Source of the DNA: Methanobacterium bryantii
GTDB taxonomy: Archaea; Methanobacteriota; Methanobacteria; Methanobacteriales; Methanobacteriaceae
DNA length: 64,000 bases
Direction: 5' to 3'
Assembly: GCF_002287175.1 (NCBI RefSeq)
Contig: NZ_LMVM01000033.1
Span: forward strand, 1-64,000
In this document: positions 54,271 through 63,715 of the stretch, one piece after another
How the letters are laid out: every line of letters starts with the position of its first letter
Numbering within the stretch: position 1 is the stretch's first letter
The notes under the pieces: model-generated
What the model was told of the DNA's origin: nothing
Database searches by the model: none
Seen by the model: only the letters and a program-made list of their open reading frames with translations
Position numbers and translations under genes: made by a program

Positions 54271-55017
54271 TTATCCCTTATTTTTGCAAACAAAGATTTT
54301 ATCATAAGCTAAAAGCCGATTAGGTACATAAACACTTTCTAAAATATTATAGTTTTCTTTAAGCATTTTTTCAAAATGCTTATAATCCTTTACATCACCG
54401 TGCCAGTGGGGATCATTTGTCCCAAAACGTCCGTTAAAGGTATAAATTTCTCTTAATAATTTTAAGTACCAATCTTCAACTGGTACAGCCAGGATTAAAA
54501 TAGATTCTTCGCTTAAAAAGCATTTTAAGTTATTTAAAGCACCATAAACATTGTTCACATGCTCAAGTACATCTAGACAAAAAATAAGATCAAATTTTTC
54601 TATAGAAGATGGATTTTCTATGTTATTTTGGGAAAAAGAGTAGTTTTTATCCTGTGAAACCTGATCGCTGATACTGGCTGCGATCTTAAGCAGTTCATCA
54701 GGATATATATCAATCCCACAAATCTGGGATTCACTATAAATATTACTTAACAGGCACACCAGAACTCCCAATCCACATCCAAAATCACATATTTTCAATT
54801 TTTGACGATGAAAATATTTTCTAGAAAGTTCAAGAGCAACTTCCAGCCGTTTCCAGTACATTATATTAAATAGAGGAATAAAATAAGGCCCTATTCCCAT
54901 ATGTGTTTTATATGACTGTGGAATTGCATTATAGATCTGTTTTTTAAATTTATTTTCGATTTTAACCCTTCCATTTTCTAATTTAAGGAACTCATTTACT
55001 TCTTTGCTGCACTTCAT
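54271..55017 (-). CDS. SAM-dependent methyltransferase
   Basis: 248 residues from ATG 55017, preceded by GAGGGGG; the TTG 15 nt upstream is inside that site. The class I methyltransferase motif I is KICDFGCGLGVLVCLLSNIY (about 90-109), motif II ICGIDIYPDELLKIA, and the post-motif region is LIFCLDVLEHVNNVYGALNN. It probably methylates a sugar of the surface glycan. It overlaps the preceding GT4 gene by 26 nt. Confidence 0.88.
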   Translation of the reverse strand: MKCSKEVNEFLKLENGRVKIENKFKKQIYNAIPQSYKTHMGIGPYFIPLFNIMYWKRLEVALELSRKYFHRQKLKICDFGCGLGVLVCLLSNIYSESQICGIDIYPDELLKIAASISDQVSQDKNYSFSQNNIENPSSIEKFDLIFCLDVLEHVNNVYGALNNLKCFLSEESILILAVPVEDWYLKLLREIYTFNGRFGTNDPHWHGDVKDYKHFEKMLKENYNILESVYVPNRLLAYDKIFVCKNKG

Positions 55018-56191
55018 TGAGTACCCCCTCAAATTTATCAGCTATACAGTCCCATCCATAGTTTTCAACCAGTTTTCTCCCTTTATTTCCCTCTATTTCT
55101 GCGTTATTATTTTCAATCATACTGATTACGGTTTTGAGCACATTTTCTGGTTTATCCGCGTACAAAATTCCATTATTATCTCCAAACTCCCTCATAATTC
55201 CTGGAAGATGAGTAGTTACAACAGGCTTTTTCATGGCCATGTACTCGTAAATCTTTATAGGGACAATTTCCTTCATGATCTTCTCATCAGGATAAGCAGG
55301 AAGTATGCATATATCTGATGAAGCTATAAATTCAGGTATCTTTTCATATGAAACCTTACCCGTCAAAATAAGTCGATTATTTAAACCATATTTTTCTTTT
55401 ATATCTTTTATTTCATTATAAGCGTCACCGTCGCCTACAATTAAAAGTTTAAGGTGTGAATAACTTCCTTTAATTTTAGAAAGTTCTAAAGCAACTTCTT
55501 TAAGCCCTGAAAACTGGTATAACCACCCCATAAAAAATACAACTATATCATCACCATTTATCCCATATTTCTCCCTTACAGCATTACCGCTGATATTTGG
55601 ATCAAAATTTTCAAGATTAACTCCTGCACTGATGACTTTAGTCTCCTCTGGAGAAGATCCAAGATTAATAACATAATCTTTAAGTCTATAATTAATAGTA
55701 AGTACTTTATCCGCTTTTTTAAGAGCTATTCGCTCTATTATCCATCCGATAGGATGAAGAAATTTAGCAGGAATGAGTCTATGGCTCACATCGATCCAGT
55801 AATAAATAAAAGGTATATCATGCTTTTTAGCCGCTTTACCTGCCAAATAAGCCACAATCCCCAAACTTAATATTATATCTGGTTTAAATTCTTTAATTTG
55901 CCTTTCAATTTCTTTTTTTTGACTATAAAAAAGAGATAGATAATCTAAAAATGGAATCTTAAGGATTCCAGGACGTATAACTGTGACCTCTGCGCACTTA
56001 TGAATTTTAGATACTCCCCTAAAAATTTCTCTTTTAGATTTGAATTCTCTCCGGCCTTCACTTCTCCACAGTATTTCAAAATCGATTACCCTGATTTCAT
56101 GCCCCCTAAGGGAAATCAACTCAGATAAATGATGCTGTTGACCCGGATTTCTCTTAATATAATCTGTATTTTGAACCAGCAGTATTTTCAT
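54992..56191 (-). CDS. Family 4 glycosyltransferase
   Basis: 399 residues, GT-B fold, of the WsaF/WbuB type. The N terminus KILLVQNTDYIKRNPGQQHH is the acceptor side, and DIVVFFMGWLYQFSGLKEVA begins the donor domain. The donor motif EIVPIKIYEYMAMKKPVVTT has Glu-Pro-Lys-Tyr features common in this subgroup. The gene lies between a GNAT gene (9-bp gap) and the methyltransferase gene (26-nt overlap). Confidence 0.92.
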   Translation of the reverse strand: MKILLVQNTDYIKRNPGQQHHLSELISLRGHEIRVIDFEILWRSEGRREFKSKREIFRGVSKIHKCAEVTVIRPGILKIPFLDYLSLFYSQKKEIERQIKEFKPDIILSLGIVAYLAGKAAKKHDIPFIYYWIDVSHRLIPAKFLHPIGWIIERIALKKADKVLTINYRLKDYVINLGSSPEETKVISAGVNLENFDPNISGNAVREKYGINGDDIVVFFMGWLYQFSGLKEVALELSKIKGSYSHLKLLIVGDGDAYNEIKDIKEKYGLNNRLILTGKVSYEKIPEFIASSDICILPAYPDEKIMKEIVPIKIYEYMAMKKPVVTTHLPGIMREFGDNNGILYADKPENVLKTVISMIENNNAEIEGNKGRKLVENYGWDCIADKFEGVLNEVQQRSK

Positions 56192-56200
56192 CTTAATTAC

Positions 56201-57262
56201 CTACGCAATATCAATGTCTCCAAATGTTAAAAACCAGTTTTTTGAAGAATATGCAATATCTGACGATATAATCTCATCATCAGCTTTTACCACGAAAAAA
56301 AATTCTTTAGGAGAATATTTTTTAGGCAGCTTCAAAAATCCAGCTTTTTTAAGTACATCAAAATACATGGACGTGTCAAACATTAAACAGCCCATAATGT
56401 CCATATCATTATCTTTAAAAACGTTATAAGCGTGTAAAAGTAAAGAACAAGCAGTATCCTCATCAAAGGTAAGAATATCCACAACAAGTCCTAATTTAAG
56501 GTCAAACATATTATCTTCTCTTAAAACTATGTAACCCTTTAAAACCCCCTCTTCAACGGCAGAAAATATTTTATAATCATAACCCGGCCGTTGGACATAT
56601 CTCCAATTAAGATATTTACTATCACGTATTACAGCAATTTCAAATTGATTTGAGAGTTTCTGCCATAATAAATCAAAATCTCCACTGAAAAAATAGATCT
56701 GATTAATTGATAAATTCCTATTTTCTGATTTAGTTTTAGAAATAAAAATTAAACTGGCAAAGACATCAGCAAGTGGATAAAGACATTTCTGAACATTTTT
56801 ATTTTTTATATACTTTTTAACGACGTTTCTTGGTTTTAAAACCTTTACCAAAAGAGGTAATGAATCAACGTATTTCCATTTTATCCTTTTTTTATATCCT
56901 GGAAATGAAAAATTATTGGGAAAAGTATAGACAATAAAGATTCCTAATCCATTTAACATTTTGAAAGATTCATTAACAAGGGTTGAAAATAAACCCATTC
57001 TCCTATAATCTGGATGGGTCATTACATCTACGTTCATCCCAGATTTTATAGTTTTATCCCTGAATTTTAGCCTGATCGGAATTGTAGGCCTTAAACTTAT
57101 AACTTCATCTTCATGATTTACTGCAATCAAGATTTTACCTGATCTAAATTTCCAGTTCCATTCATCTTCATTAAAAGTTTCATTATAAACTGCTTTTCGA
57201 AGTCTAAATACTTTTTCTTTGTATTTATCTGTATACTCCTTAACAATGAAACTCGAATTCAT
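56201..57262 (-). CDS. GNAT-family acetyltransferase
   Basis: 353 residues. The N-terminal GNAT domain has the acetyl-CoA loop VMTHPDYRRMGLFSTLVNES (about 78-97), with the RRxGxx pattern. A second, GNAT-like half (about 200-320) has no clear CoA loop, so the protein is probably a fused or duplicated GNAT of the kind seen in capsule loci. It may acetylate the sugar freed by the neighbouring deacetylase or a 4-amino sugar. Confidence 0.75.
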   Translation of the reverse strand: MNSSFIVKEYTDKYKEKVFRLRKAVYNETFNEDEWNWKFRSGKILIAVNHEDEVISLRPTIPIRLKFRDKTIKSGMNVDVMTHPDYRRMGLFSTLVNESFKMLNGLGIFIVYTFPNNFSFPGYKKRIKWKYVDSLPLLVKVLKPRNVVKKYIKNKNVQKCLYPLADVFASLIFISKTKSENRNLSINQIYFFSGDFDLLWQKLSNQFEIAVIRDSKYLNWRYVQRPGYDYKIFSAVEEGVLKGYIVLREDNMFDLKLGLVVDILTFDEDTACSLLLHAYNVFKDNDMDIMGCLMFDTSMYFDVLKKAGFLKLPKKYSPKEFFFVVKADDEIISSDIAYSSKNWFLTFGDIDIA

Positions 57263-57275
57263 TTTCTGCCCCCAG

Positions 57276-58130
57276 CTATTTTAAAATTAACATATTGTAA
57301 AAATCTTCTAACTTTAAGAAGTTATAATTGCGTTTTAAAAGAATATTTATAAATTTATCAAGTATTTCCATCCCCTTGTCGTTTTTATAGGTTCTTTTAA
57401 GTATTGGACCATAAATTGGAGATATTTTATCAAATTGGATTTTTTTGGATGAATTTAAGTTCTTTAAGTCATGTAAATGAAAACTAAAATTAACAAAATT
57501 AGGCAGCTTGCTTATATTTAAAAGAGCAGTATAGGGTTTGCCTAAAAGTTTTAAATAACTTAAAGAAACCGGAATTCTGAGAAGTTTAGAGAATGTAGTA
57601 ATTGGAAATTCATTTAAATTAAAATCAGATAAACGGTGAGGTATAGATGGTAAATTTAAACCATTATAAAAGCCAGGTCTTAAAGATGGAATTATACTAG
57701 AATCAAATTTGAAACCATCATATGATAAACTTGAAAATAATTCCTGATTAAAAATACCTGCTTGAGAGCGGTATCCCTTAGGATAATTACCAAAAAAATT
57801 GTAAAAAGCGTTTTTACCATTTTTTATTTCATATTTATGGTTAATCTCCCTTAATTCAGGATGTGAATACGTATGCAGTTCAAATTCTATGTTTAATTGT
57901 GACGAAAAATCTTCCACAATTTCAGGATGTGTTTCAAAGAGAGAACCCTGAACAAAGCATGTTAATGGAATAGATTTTTCTTTAAAATAATTTATTAAAT
58001 CATCAGCTAATAAAAATGCTTCATGTGATGGTTCTTTAAGAAGACCTCCATGATCTTGTTCCAAATCAAGTGTTATGCATGCTATCTGAGAACCTTTTAA
58101 TTTTTCCAGATCAATGAAGCTATATTTCAT
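57276..58130 (-). CDS. Polysaccharide deacetylase-like protein (NodB fold)
   Basis: 284 residues. The NodB homology region starts at IACITLDLEQDHGGL; Asp in LDLEQDH and the His pair in HTYSHPELREI (about 95) are the metal and catalytic residues. KGYRSQAGIFN gives the conserved Arg region. There is no signal peptide, so it should act in the cytoplasm on a lipid- or nucleotide-linked N-acetylated sugar. It lies 13 bp before the GNAT gene. Confidence 0.85.
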   Translation of the reverse strand: MKYSFIDLEKLKGSQIACITLDLEQDHGGLLKEPSHEAFLLADDLINYFKEKSIPLTCFVQGSLFETHPEIVEDFSSQLNIEFELHTYSHPELREINHKYEIKNGKNAFYNFFGNYPKGYRSQAGIFNQELFSSLSYDGFKFDSSIIPSLRPGFYNGLNLPSIPHRLSDFNLNEFPITTFSKLLRIPVSLSYLKLLGKPYTALLNISKLPNFVNFSFHLHDLKNLNSSKKIQFDKISPIYGPILKRTYKNDKGMEILDKFINILLKRNYNFLKLEDFYNMLILK

Positions 58131-58156
58131 ATAAAACCCCCATAAATTCTCTTAAT

Positions 58157-59206
58157 TTAAGTGCAAATCCTAGCTTTTATCAACGTATTACCAAAAGATT
58201 GCAGTGCTTGTGTAGTAAAATATAAATCATTAGTTTTATTTTCCCCATTTGGGAAAATTACTCGGCCATAACCTAAAACATATGGCCATAAATCTTTCTT
58301 CCAGCTTATAATGTCATGCCAATTGATTCCATCTTTTGAAGCCCATATATGTGCATTTTCATCCCATTGAGAACTAATACCTTCACTGTTGCCTTCTACA
58401 GTAGTGGCAAACACCTTAAATTTATCTCCTGCTGTGGTCGAATAATGAACTGGACCATCAACCTGCGTTAACTTCTCAATACTTCCATCACCTCGCACAT
58501 ACCTGCAAATATAGTTCTGACGGGTAGGAATATCAGTTCCCCAGTAAATATGCTTTTTAGTAAATGTTAGACTTAATGTGCGAAACATCTGGCTACCAGA
58601 AGCGATATTAGTCCATGTTTCTCCTCCATCTTCAGAAAACATGATTTTACTCTCGCTATCTTTATCACCGGTACATAACCACACATTCTTGGAGTATGGA
58701 TCAAATTGTACAGAATGGATATGTCTGATATTATTTAATGAGCATATTACATTCCAAAAACGTCCATCATCAGTTGATTTAAATAATCTAATCTTTGAAT
58801 CACGTTTATTGTTTAAAAAATACTCTCCAAAATAGCAGTTGCCATTACCGTCTTCACACCACCCTTTTCTTAAAGGACCAAATCCTTTATAAAATGTATG
58901 CACAATACTGACTTCACCATCTTTAATATGGAATATCTGTTTACTAGCAACCGCTAGAATTGTACCATTTGCCAGTTTTATAATAGTTTTAATACCTAAA
59001 CGCAAAGCTCTTGAAAATAACGTACATTCCCCCATAAATCTAGAATAAAAAGGTACAGGTAAACTTATAATTCTTTTAAATGTATGGCCCCCATTTCGAC
59101 TTCGAAAAATAGTGTAGTTTGAAGATGCCAGTATCTCTTCACCATCCATATGCTGGATAACAAAGTTTGGTATTTTTTCCTGAATCTTTAAGTACATTAT
59201 TTTCAC
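58157..59206 (-). CDS. BNR/Asp-box beta-propeller protein
   Basis: 349 residues. Four Asp-box motifs (S-x-D-x-G-x-x-W type) mark a sialidase-like beta-propeller: SRNGGHTF (about 35), STDDGRFW (about 150), SEDGGETW (about 200) and SKDGINWHDI (about 290). No signal peptide is visible, unlike secreted sialidases. The start could be GTG 59206 or ATG 59197; a GGAGG is 3 or 12 nt away. It lies inside the glycan operon and may bind or process a glycan. Catalytic Tyr/Glu of sialidases cannot be assigned. Confidence 0.75.
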   Translation of the reverse strand: MKIMYLKIQEKIPNFVIQHMDGEEILASSNYTIFRSRNGGHTFKRIISLPVPFYSRFMGECTLFSRALRLGIKTIIKLANGTILAVASKQIFHIKDGEVSIVHTFYKGFGPLRKGWCEDGNGNCYFGEYFLNNKRDSKIRLFKSTDDGRFWNVICSLNNIRHIHSVQFDPYSKNVWLCTGDKDSESKIMFSEDGGETWTNIASGSQMFRTLSLTFTKKHIYWGTDIPTRQNYICRYVRGDGSIEKLTQVDGPVHYSTTAGDKFKVFATTVEGNSEGISSQWDENAHIWASKDGINWHDIISWKKDLWPYVLGYGRVIFPNGENKTNDLYFTTQALQSFGNTLIKARICT

Positions 59207-59287
59207 AAGCCTCCTTTATCGATTAAGCTTACATAATGAAAATTCACAATCTCAAGCTTTCAGTTGATATTTTATTATGTAACTTGC

Positions 59288-60358
59288 TCAAACTTTTGAA
59301 CAACTGCTACCTTCCTCAGAACCAATTTCATATTTTCCATTAACTAATACGTCAGTTTTCACGTCAAATTCAGCACTTCTTTCAATATCCTCCCAATTTT
59401 CAAGGAACCAGCTATGAGTCATTTTTAAACCCTTTTTAAATTTCATTTTCGGAGCATAATTGATCAAATCCCTTGCTTTTTCAATAGAGGAAAGTAATTT
59501 TGTTTTTGCATCCCAATTTCTACGTGGAACATATTTAATACCGTTTTCATTTCCTGTAAGTTCGTTTACAGTTTTTGCCATGTCTATAACTCGGTTATCT
59601 TTTCCTGATCCAAGATTTATTGCTTCTCCAATAGCTTCTTCTTCTATCCCCATGGCAAGTATGCCTCTCACTATATCCTCAACATAGGTCCAGTCCCTTG
59701 TTTCTGAACCATCTCCAGTTATTGGCAAAGGATTTCCAGTCATTGCCCAGTAGAAGAAGTTAGGGATCACATTTCTGTATTTTCCAGGCACTTCTCCTGG
59801 GCCAAAAAGATTAAAAAACCTCGCATTTACAATTGGAAGTCCATATAAATTGTAAAAATAGTTAGTATAAAGTTCACCGAGTAATTTTGTAACCTGGTAT
59901 GGAGTGTGCAGCCTTATAGAAATATCATGTTCTTTAAATGGCATTTTAGAATCTAATCCATAAACACCACAGCCTGAAGAAGAATATACAAACCTCTTAA
60001 CTCCAGTAAGTTGAGCATACTGCAGAACCTTTAATATTCCAATTCCATTTACCATTAAATCTTTTTCAGGATTGTCTACAGAATTTTGATTGGCAAAATG
60101 AGCAGCTAAATGGAATACATAATCGGGTTTTTCTTTAAAAACCCTTTTTAATACTTCATCATCCAATATATCACCCTTTATAAACTCAATATTTTCGTAC
60201 TTCGGAATATTCCACCTGTAAGCAGATGAAAGATTATCCAGTATTATTACCTTCTCTGCATTTAACTCGGCCAATTCACGGGAAAGGTTACTCCCAACAC
60301 AGCCGGCTCCTCCAGTTATTAACACTATTTCATCTTCATACTCATTTGATACACTCAT
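59288..60358 (-). CDS. NAD-dependent nucleotide-sugar epimerase/dehydratase
   Basis: 356 residues, extended SDR. The NAD loop is VLITGGAGCVGSNLSRELAE. The catalytic Tyr-Lys is in HTPYQVTKLLGELY (YxxxK), with SSSGCGVYG giving the Ser/Thr partner. The sugar-binding region GDGSETRDWTYVEDIVRGIL is typical of GalE/RmlB relatives. It is the first gene of the 13-gene minus-strand glycan operon. Its product sugar is not predictable. Confidence 0.9.
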   Translation of the reverse strand: MSVSNEYEDEIVLITGGAGCVGSNLSRELAELNAEKVIILDNLSSAYRWNIPKYENIEFIKGDILDDEVLKRVFKEKPDYVFHLAAHFANQNSVDNPEKDLMVNGIGILKVLQYAQLTGVKRFVYSSSGCGVYGLDSKMPFKEHDISIRLHTPYQVTKLLGELYTNYFYNLYGLPIVNARFFNLFGPGEVPGKYRNVIPNFFYWAMTGNPLPITGDGSETRDWTYVEDIVRGILAMGIEEEAIGEAINLGSGKDNRVIDMAKTVNELTGNENGIKYVPRRNWDAKTKLLSSIEKARDLINYAPKMKFKKGLKMTHSWFLENWEDIERSAEFDVKTDVLVNGKYEIGSEEGSSCSKV

Positions 60359-60553
60359 TAAAATCCCTTCTTCAAAGTTAACACCTGAAATCTACTTTTA
60401 AATTAAAAAGGCTCATTTGACTGATATTACTATATTGTGCATAAGTAATATATAATATTAACTACTTACTTACTTACATTGAAAATAATAATTAAACCTG
60501 AACCGGTCAATCCAAAAAATCAATGACCATGGTATAATGGAGGGCAAATAGTA

Positions 60554-61498
60554 ATGGAAACAGAAAAAATATTAGTTACAGGTGGAGCTGGATTTATAGG
60601 AACAAATCTTGTGAATGAATTAAAAAACAGAGGACATGAAGTTACCACACTCGATCTCTTACATAATGATAGAAATAATTATGTAAGGGCAGATGTTAAA
60701 AATTACAGGCAGCTTGAACAGGTTTTTGAAGATAATGACAAATTTGACTATGTTTACCATCTTGCTGCCGAATATGGCCGTTGGAACGGTGAAAATCACT
60801 ATGAAAATCTCTGGGAAACCAATATTATTGGAACAAAACACATGATCAAATTACAGGAACAATTAGGCTTTAGAATGATATTTTTCTCATCTGCTGAAGT
60901 TTATGGTGATTATACAGGGGTTATGAGCGAAGATGTAATGGAAAACAACCCCATTAAAGACACGTATCAAATGAACGATTATGCAATAACCAAATGGGCG
61001 GGGGAGTTGATGTGCATGAACTCCGCTGCAATGTTTGATACAGAAACGGTCCGGGTGAGACCTGTAAATTGTTACGGCCCTCATGAACAATTCCACCCAT
61101 ATAAAGGGTTCATACCGCTATTCATATACCATTCATTATTCAACAAACCATATACCGTTTACAAGGGCCATAAAAGGATAATTGATTACGTGGAAGATAC
61201 TGCAAGAACATTTGCAAACATCGTGGACAATTTCAAACCTGGAGAGGTTTACAACGTGGGAAGTAAACAGGAATGGGAACACGACATCAAAGAATATTCA
61301 GACATGGTTTTAAACGCTGTTGGGCGTGACGATTCAATAGTAACCTATAAAAAAGCCGAAGCATTCACCACAAAAGTGAAAACAATTGATTTTTCAAAAG
61401 CAATAAAAGATCTAAAACACGACCCTAAAGTTTCACCAGAAGAAGGAATAAAAAAAACTGTTGACTGGATGAAATGGTATTATCGAATAGGCCAGTAA
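60554..61498 (+). CDS. NAD-dependent nucleotide-sugar epimerase/dehydratase
   Basis: 314 residues, extended SDR. The NAD loop is LVTGGAGFIGTNLVNELKNR. The active site is FFSSAEVYGDYTGVM with Tyr-Lys in YAITKWAGELM (YxxxK). The sugar-binding region YKGHKRIIDYVEDTARTF is close to the family pattern. GGAGGG precedes the ATG. It is divergent from the 59288 gene, so two epimerase-type enzymes share one promoter region. Confidence 0.9.
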   Translation: METEKILVTGGAGFIGTNLVNELKNRGHEVTTLDLLHNDRNNYVRADVKNYRQLEQVFEDNDKFDYVYHLAAEYGRWNGENHYENLWETNIIGTKHMIKLQEQLGFRMIFFSSAEVYGDYTGVMSEDVMENNPIKDTYQMNDYAITKWAGELMCMNSAAMFDTETVRVRPVNCYGPHEQFHPYKGFIPLFIYHSLFNKPYTVYKGHKRIIDYVEDTARTFANIVDNFKPGEVYNVGSKQEWEHDIKEYSDMVLNAVGRDDSIVTYKKAEAFTTKVKTIDFSKAIKDLKHDPKVSPEEGIKKTVDWMKWYYRIGQ

Positions 61499-61812
61499 AA
61501 TTATATTTTAAAATTAGTATTAAATAGTGTGGATCCAAATCACTCAAAGATATCAATTTACAAATAAATTTTAATTAAAATCCACATATTCCCTTTTTTT
61601 GTATATTAACCATTTATCAATTTAAAAAATGTTATTTTTCAATTAATAAAATTGCCTCTTAAAATTTATATTACGTATCACCATTTTCATAAAACCTAAA
61701 GATTTAATAGGAAATAATAATAAAATAATATAGTAAAGTATGAAACTACACACTAACACAAAATTCATACAAAACGAAATGTGTTATTCAGATTAATATA
61801 ATCCCTTTAAAG
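61499..61812. other. AT-rich spacer left of hairpin array C
   Basis: About 310 bp without a supported gene. T-rich sequence after the epimerase stop (near 61590-61600) may terminate it. No other structure was seen before the array. Confidence 0.5.
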
Positions 61813-62108
61813 TCAAAATTTTGATTTTAGGGGCGTGTGAAAATTTTAAATTTTCACAGTATCAAAACTGTCAAAAATCGAAGATTTTTGACGCCTGCAA
61901 AAACCTTTGTTTTTGCGGCCGAGGAAATTTATTTCCTCCGGCATAGAAAAATGCTTAGCATTTTTCTCCAGCTTTGATTTGTAAACATGTAAAAACCATT
62001 GGTTTTTACGGTTGCGAAACTTGTTTCGCAAACATGTGAAAAATCTCTGATTTTTTACGGCCACAAAAACTTCGTTTTTGTGAGCACCAAAAATTCATAG
62101 AATTTTTG
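61813..62108. repeat. Hairpin array C
   Basis: The largest array: a 12-bp palindrome at 61813-61824, then hairpins at 61837-61857, 61870-61892, 61897-61916, 61921-61938, 61946-61966, 61989-62009, 62013-62030, 62036-62058, 62062-62082 and 62088-62108. Stems are 8-10 bp, most perfect, and loops are mostly 3 nt. Linkers are 3-22 nt and often read acatgt or acggttgc, words also found in array A. It ends 27 nt before the ATG at 62136. Reading frames inside it are artefacts of the palindromes. Confidence 0.9.
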
Positions 62109-62135
62109 AGCGAGTCAAAAAAATGAGTAGATATT

Positions 62136-63137
62136 ATGGCAAAAATAACAGCAATATTACCAGCCTATAACGAAGAATTATGCATAAGCAGTGTAATTCT
62201 CTGTTCTAAAAAATACGTAGATAAAGTAATTGTTGTTGATGACGGCAGTACAGATAATACTGCAAATATAGCTAAACTAGCAGGAGCCCAAGTAATAAGC
62301 CATTTTTCTAATAAAGGGAAAGGTGCAGCATTAAAAACTGGTTTTGAAGCAGTTAAAGAATCCGAAATCATAGTAACTTTAGACTCAGACGGCCAGCATA
62401 ACCCCAAAGAAATACCAAAATTAATAAATCCCATCATAAATGGGGAGGCAGACATAGTAAACGGCAGCAGATATATTAACGGAAATAAAAAAGATACACC
62501 ATCCTACAGACGAATAGGCCAGTCAATACTTGATAAAATCACTAATCTAGGTAGCGGGCTTAATAGTACTGACAGTCAAAGTGGGTTTAGAGCCTTTGCA
62601 AGATATACCATACCTGCTTTCAGGTTCAACTGCACTGGTTTTGGTATCGAGAGTGAAATGTTAACAGATGCCTCAAATGTTGGGCTGAGGGTCAAAGAAG
62701 TCGAAATAGGAGTTAGATATGATATCGATAGTTCTACAAAAAACCCAGTGAGCCACGGTGTAGGTGTTTTAATTAAAATTATAAATGATTTACAGTTCCA
62801 AAGGCCGCTGTTTTACTTTGCATTACCCGGCACCGTAGTTACTTTAGCCGGTATAATTTTATGTCTCATGTTTTTTGGAGATTATATGATGACATCATCC
62901 AGTAATATTGCAAACAACATTGCACCTTCAGTATCTTACAGCCTCATCCCCACAATCCTTGCAATAATGATGACAGTAATCGGGGGATTTTTAGTATTAA
63001 CTGGTATTCTTTTAGATTCAATGGGAAAAATGATAGATCAAATTTTAATTAGATCTCAAAATGAAGCTAATATTTCTAAATCTGCAGAATATATAAAATT
63101 TAATAAAACAAAAGACACAGAAATGAAGGGCAAATAA
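62136..63137 (+). CDS. Family 2 glycosyltransferase with membrane anchor
   Basis: 333 residues. The DPM1-like GT-A domain begins ITAILPAYNEELCISSVILC, with the DxD motif LDSDGQHNPKEIPKL and ending FNCTGFGIESEMLTDASNVG. Two helices follow (about 226-252 and 272-300). It probably makes a polyprenyl-phosphate sugar for surface glycans. The ribosome binding site is weak and hairpin array C lies directly upstream, so the array is probably part of its leader or promoter region. Confidence 0.88.
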   Translation: MAKITAILPAYNEELCISSVILCSKKYVDKVIVVDDGSTDNTANIAKLAGAQVISHFSNKGKGAALKTGFEAVKESEIIVTLDSDGQHNPKEIPKLINPIINGEADIVNGSRYINGNKKDTPSYRRIGQSILDKITNLGSGLNSTDSQSGFRAFARYTIPAFRFNCTGFGIESEMLTDASNVGLRVKEVEIGVRYDIDSSTKNPVSHGVGVLIKIINDLQFQRPLFYFALPGTVVTLAGIILCLMFFGDYMMTSSSNIANNIAPSVSYSLIPTILAIMMTVIGGFLVLTGILLDSMGKMIDQILIRSQNEANISKSAEYIKFNKTKDTEMKGK

Positions 63138-63412
63138 GATTAAATCCATTATTTAAAATATATATTATTTAAAAATATCTTTATTAAGTAAATTAAGCTA
63201 TTTATTTGCTAAATATATCCTTTTAATTTATTAATTAATTTTTCTGGCTTTGTAGAAAATTAAAAACTTAATAAGTATTAATTTATATTCCTATTTGATA
63301 TTAGTACAAGTTTAGTACAAAAGTTGGTTAATAATAGTTTTAAATTCATTAAATTATAATAAATAGTTCCAAAATCACTGTAAAATACTAGCTTGTTAGT
63401 AAGTAAACACTA
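63138..63412. other. Spacer before the last gene pair
   Basis: AT-rich, no supported gene. The only signal is the promoter at its right end. Confidence 0.45.
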
Positions 63413-63424
63413 AAGTATATAAAG
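63413..63424 (+). promoter_or_regulatory. TATA promoter of the 63467 gene
   Basis: aagtatataaag is a good TATA box. Transcription about 25 nt downstream leaves a leader of about 25 nt carrying GGAGGTG. Confidence 0.55.
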
Positions 63425-63466
63425 TTATAATAATAAATAGTATTACTGTAATAACGGAGGTGTTAT

Positions 63467-63703
63467 ATGATATCTACCGTAACAGCCACAACGACCATAG
63501 TAGCTATGACCCAAGTCATGACTTACAGCATAATAGCAGTAATTGCACTCGTAACAATTTTAGCCCTTAAAGAAATCCTAAATACAGAATCCAGTAAAAA
63601 TGAACGCATAAAATCATTTGTTGACGGAACAAATGTTGCAATAGTTCCACTGCTTTTAGTATTTGTATCCATTGTAGGCTATAAAGTGGTGACGGTCATT
63701 TAG
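63467..63703 (+). CDS. Small two-helix membrane protein
   Basis: 78 residues with helices at about 16-36 (TYSIIAVIALVTILALKEI) and 56-77 (VAIVPLLLVFVSIVGYKVVT) and a charged cytoplasmic or external loop (NTESSKNERIKSF). GGAGG lies 6 nt before the ATG. The short Thr-rich start is not a signal peptide. It is followed 12 nt later by an exported protein, so they are probably co-transcribed. No family is recognised. Confidence 0.7.
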   Translation: MISTVTATTTIVAMTQVMTYSIIAVIALVTILALKEILNTESSKNERIKSFVDGTNVAIVPLLLVFVSIVGYKVVTVI

Positions 63704-63715
63704 GAGGTATCTTGT

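Noticed and set aside
61846..62064. 72-codon minus-strand open frame
   Set aside because: It lies wholly inside hairpin array C; the palindromes give low-complexity open frames on both strands, and there is no ribosome binding site.
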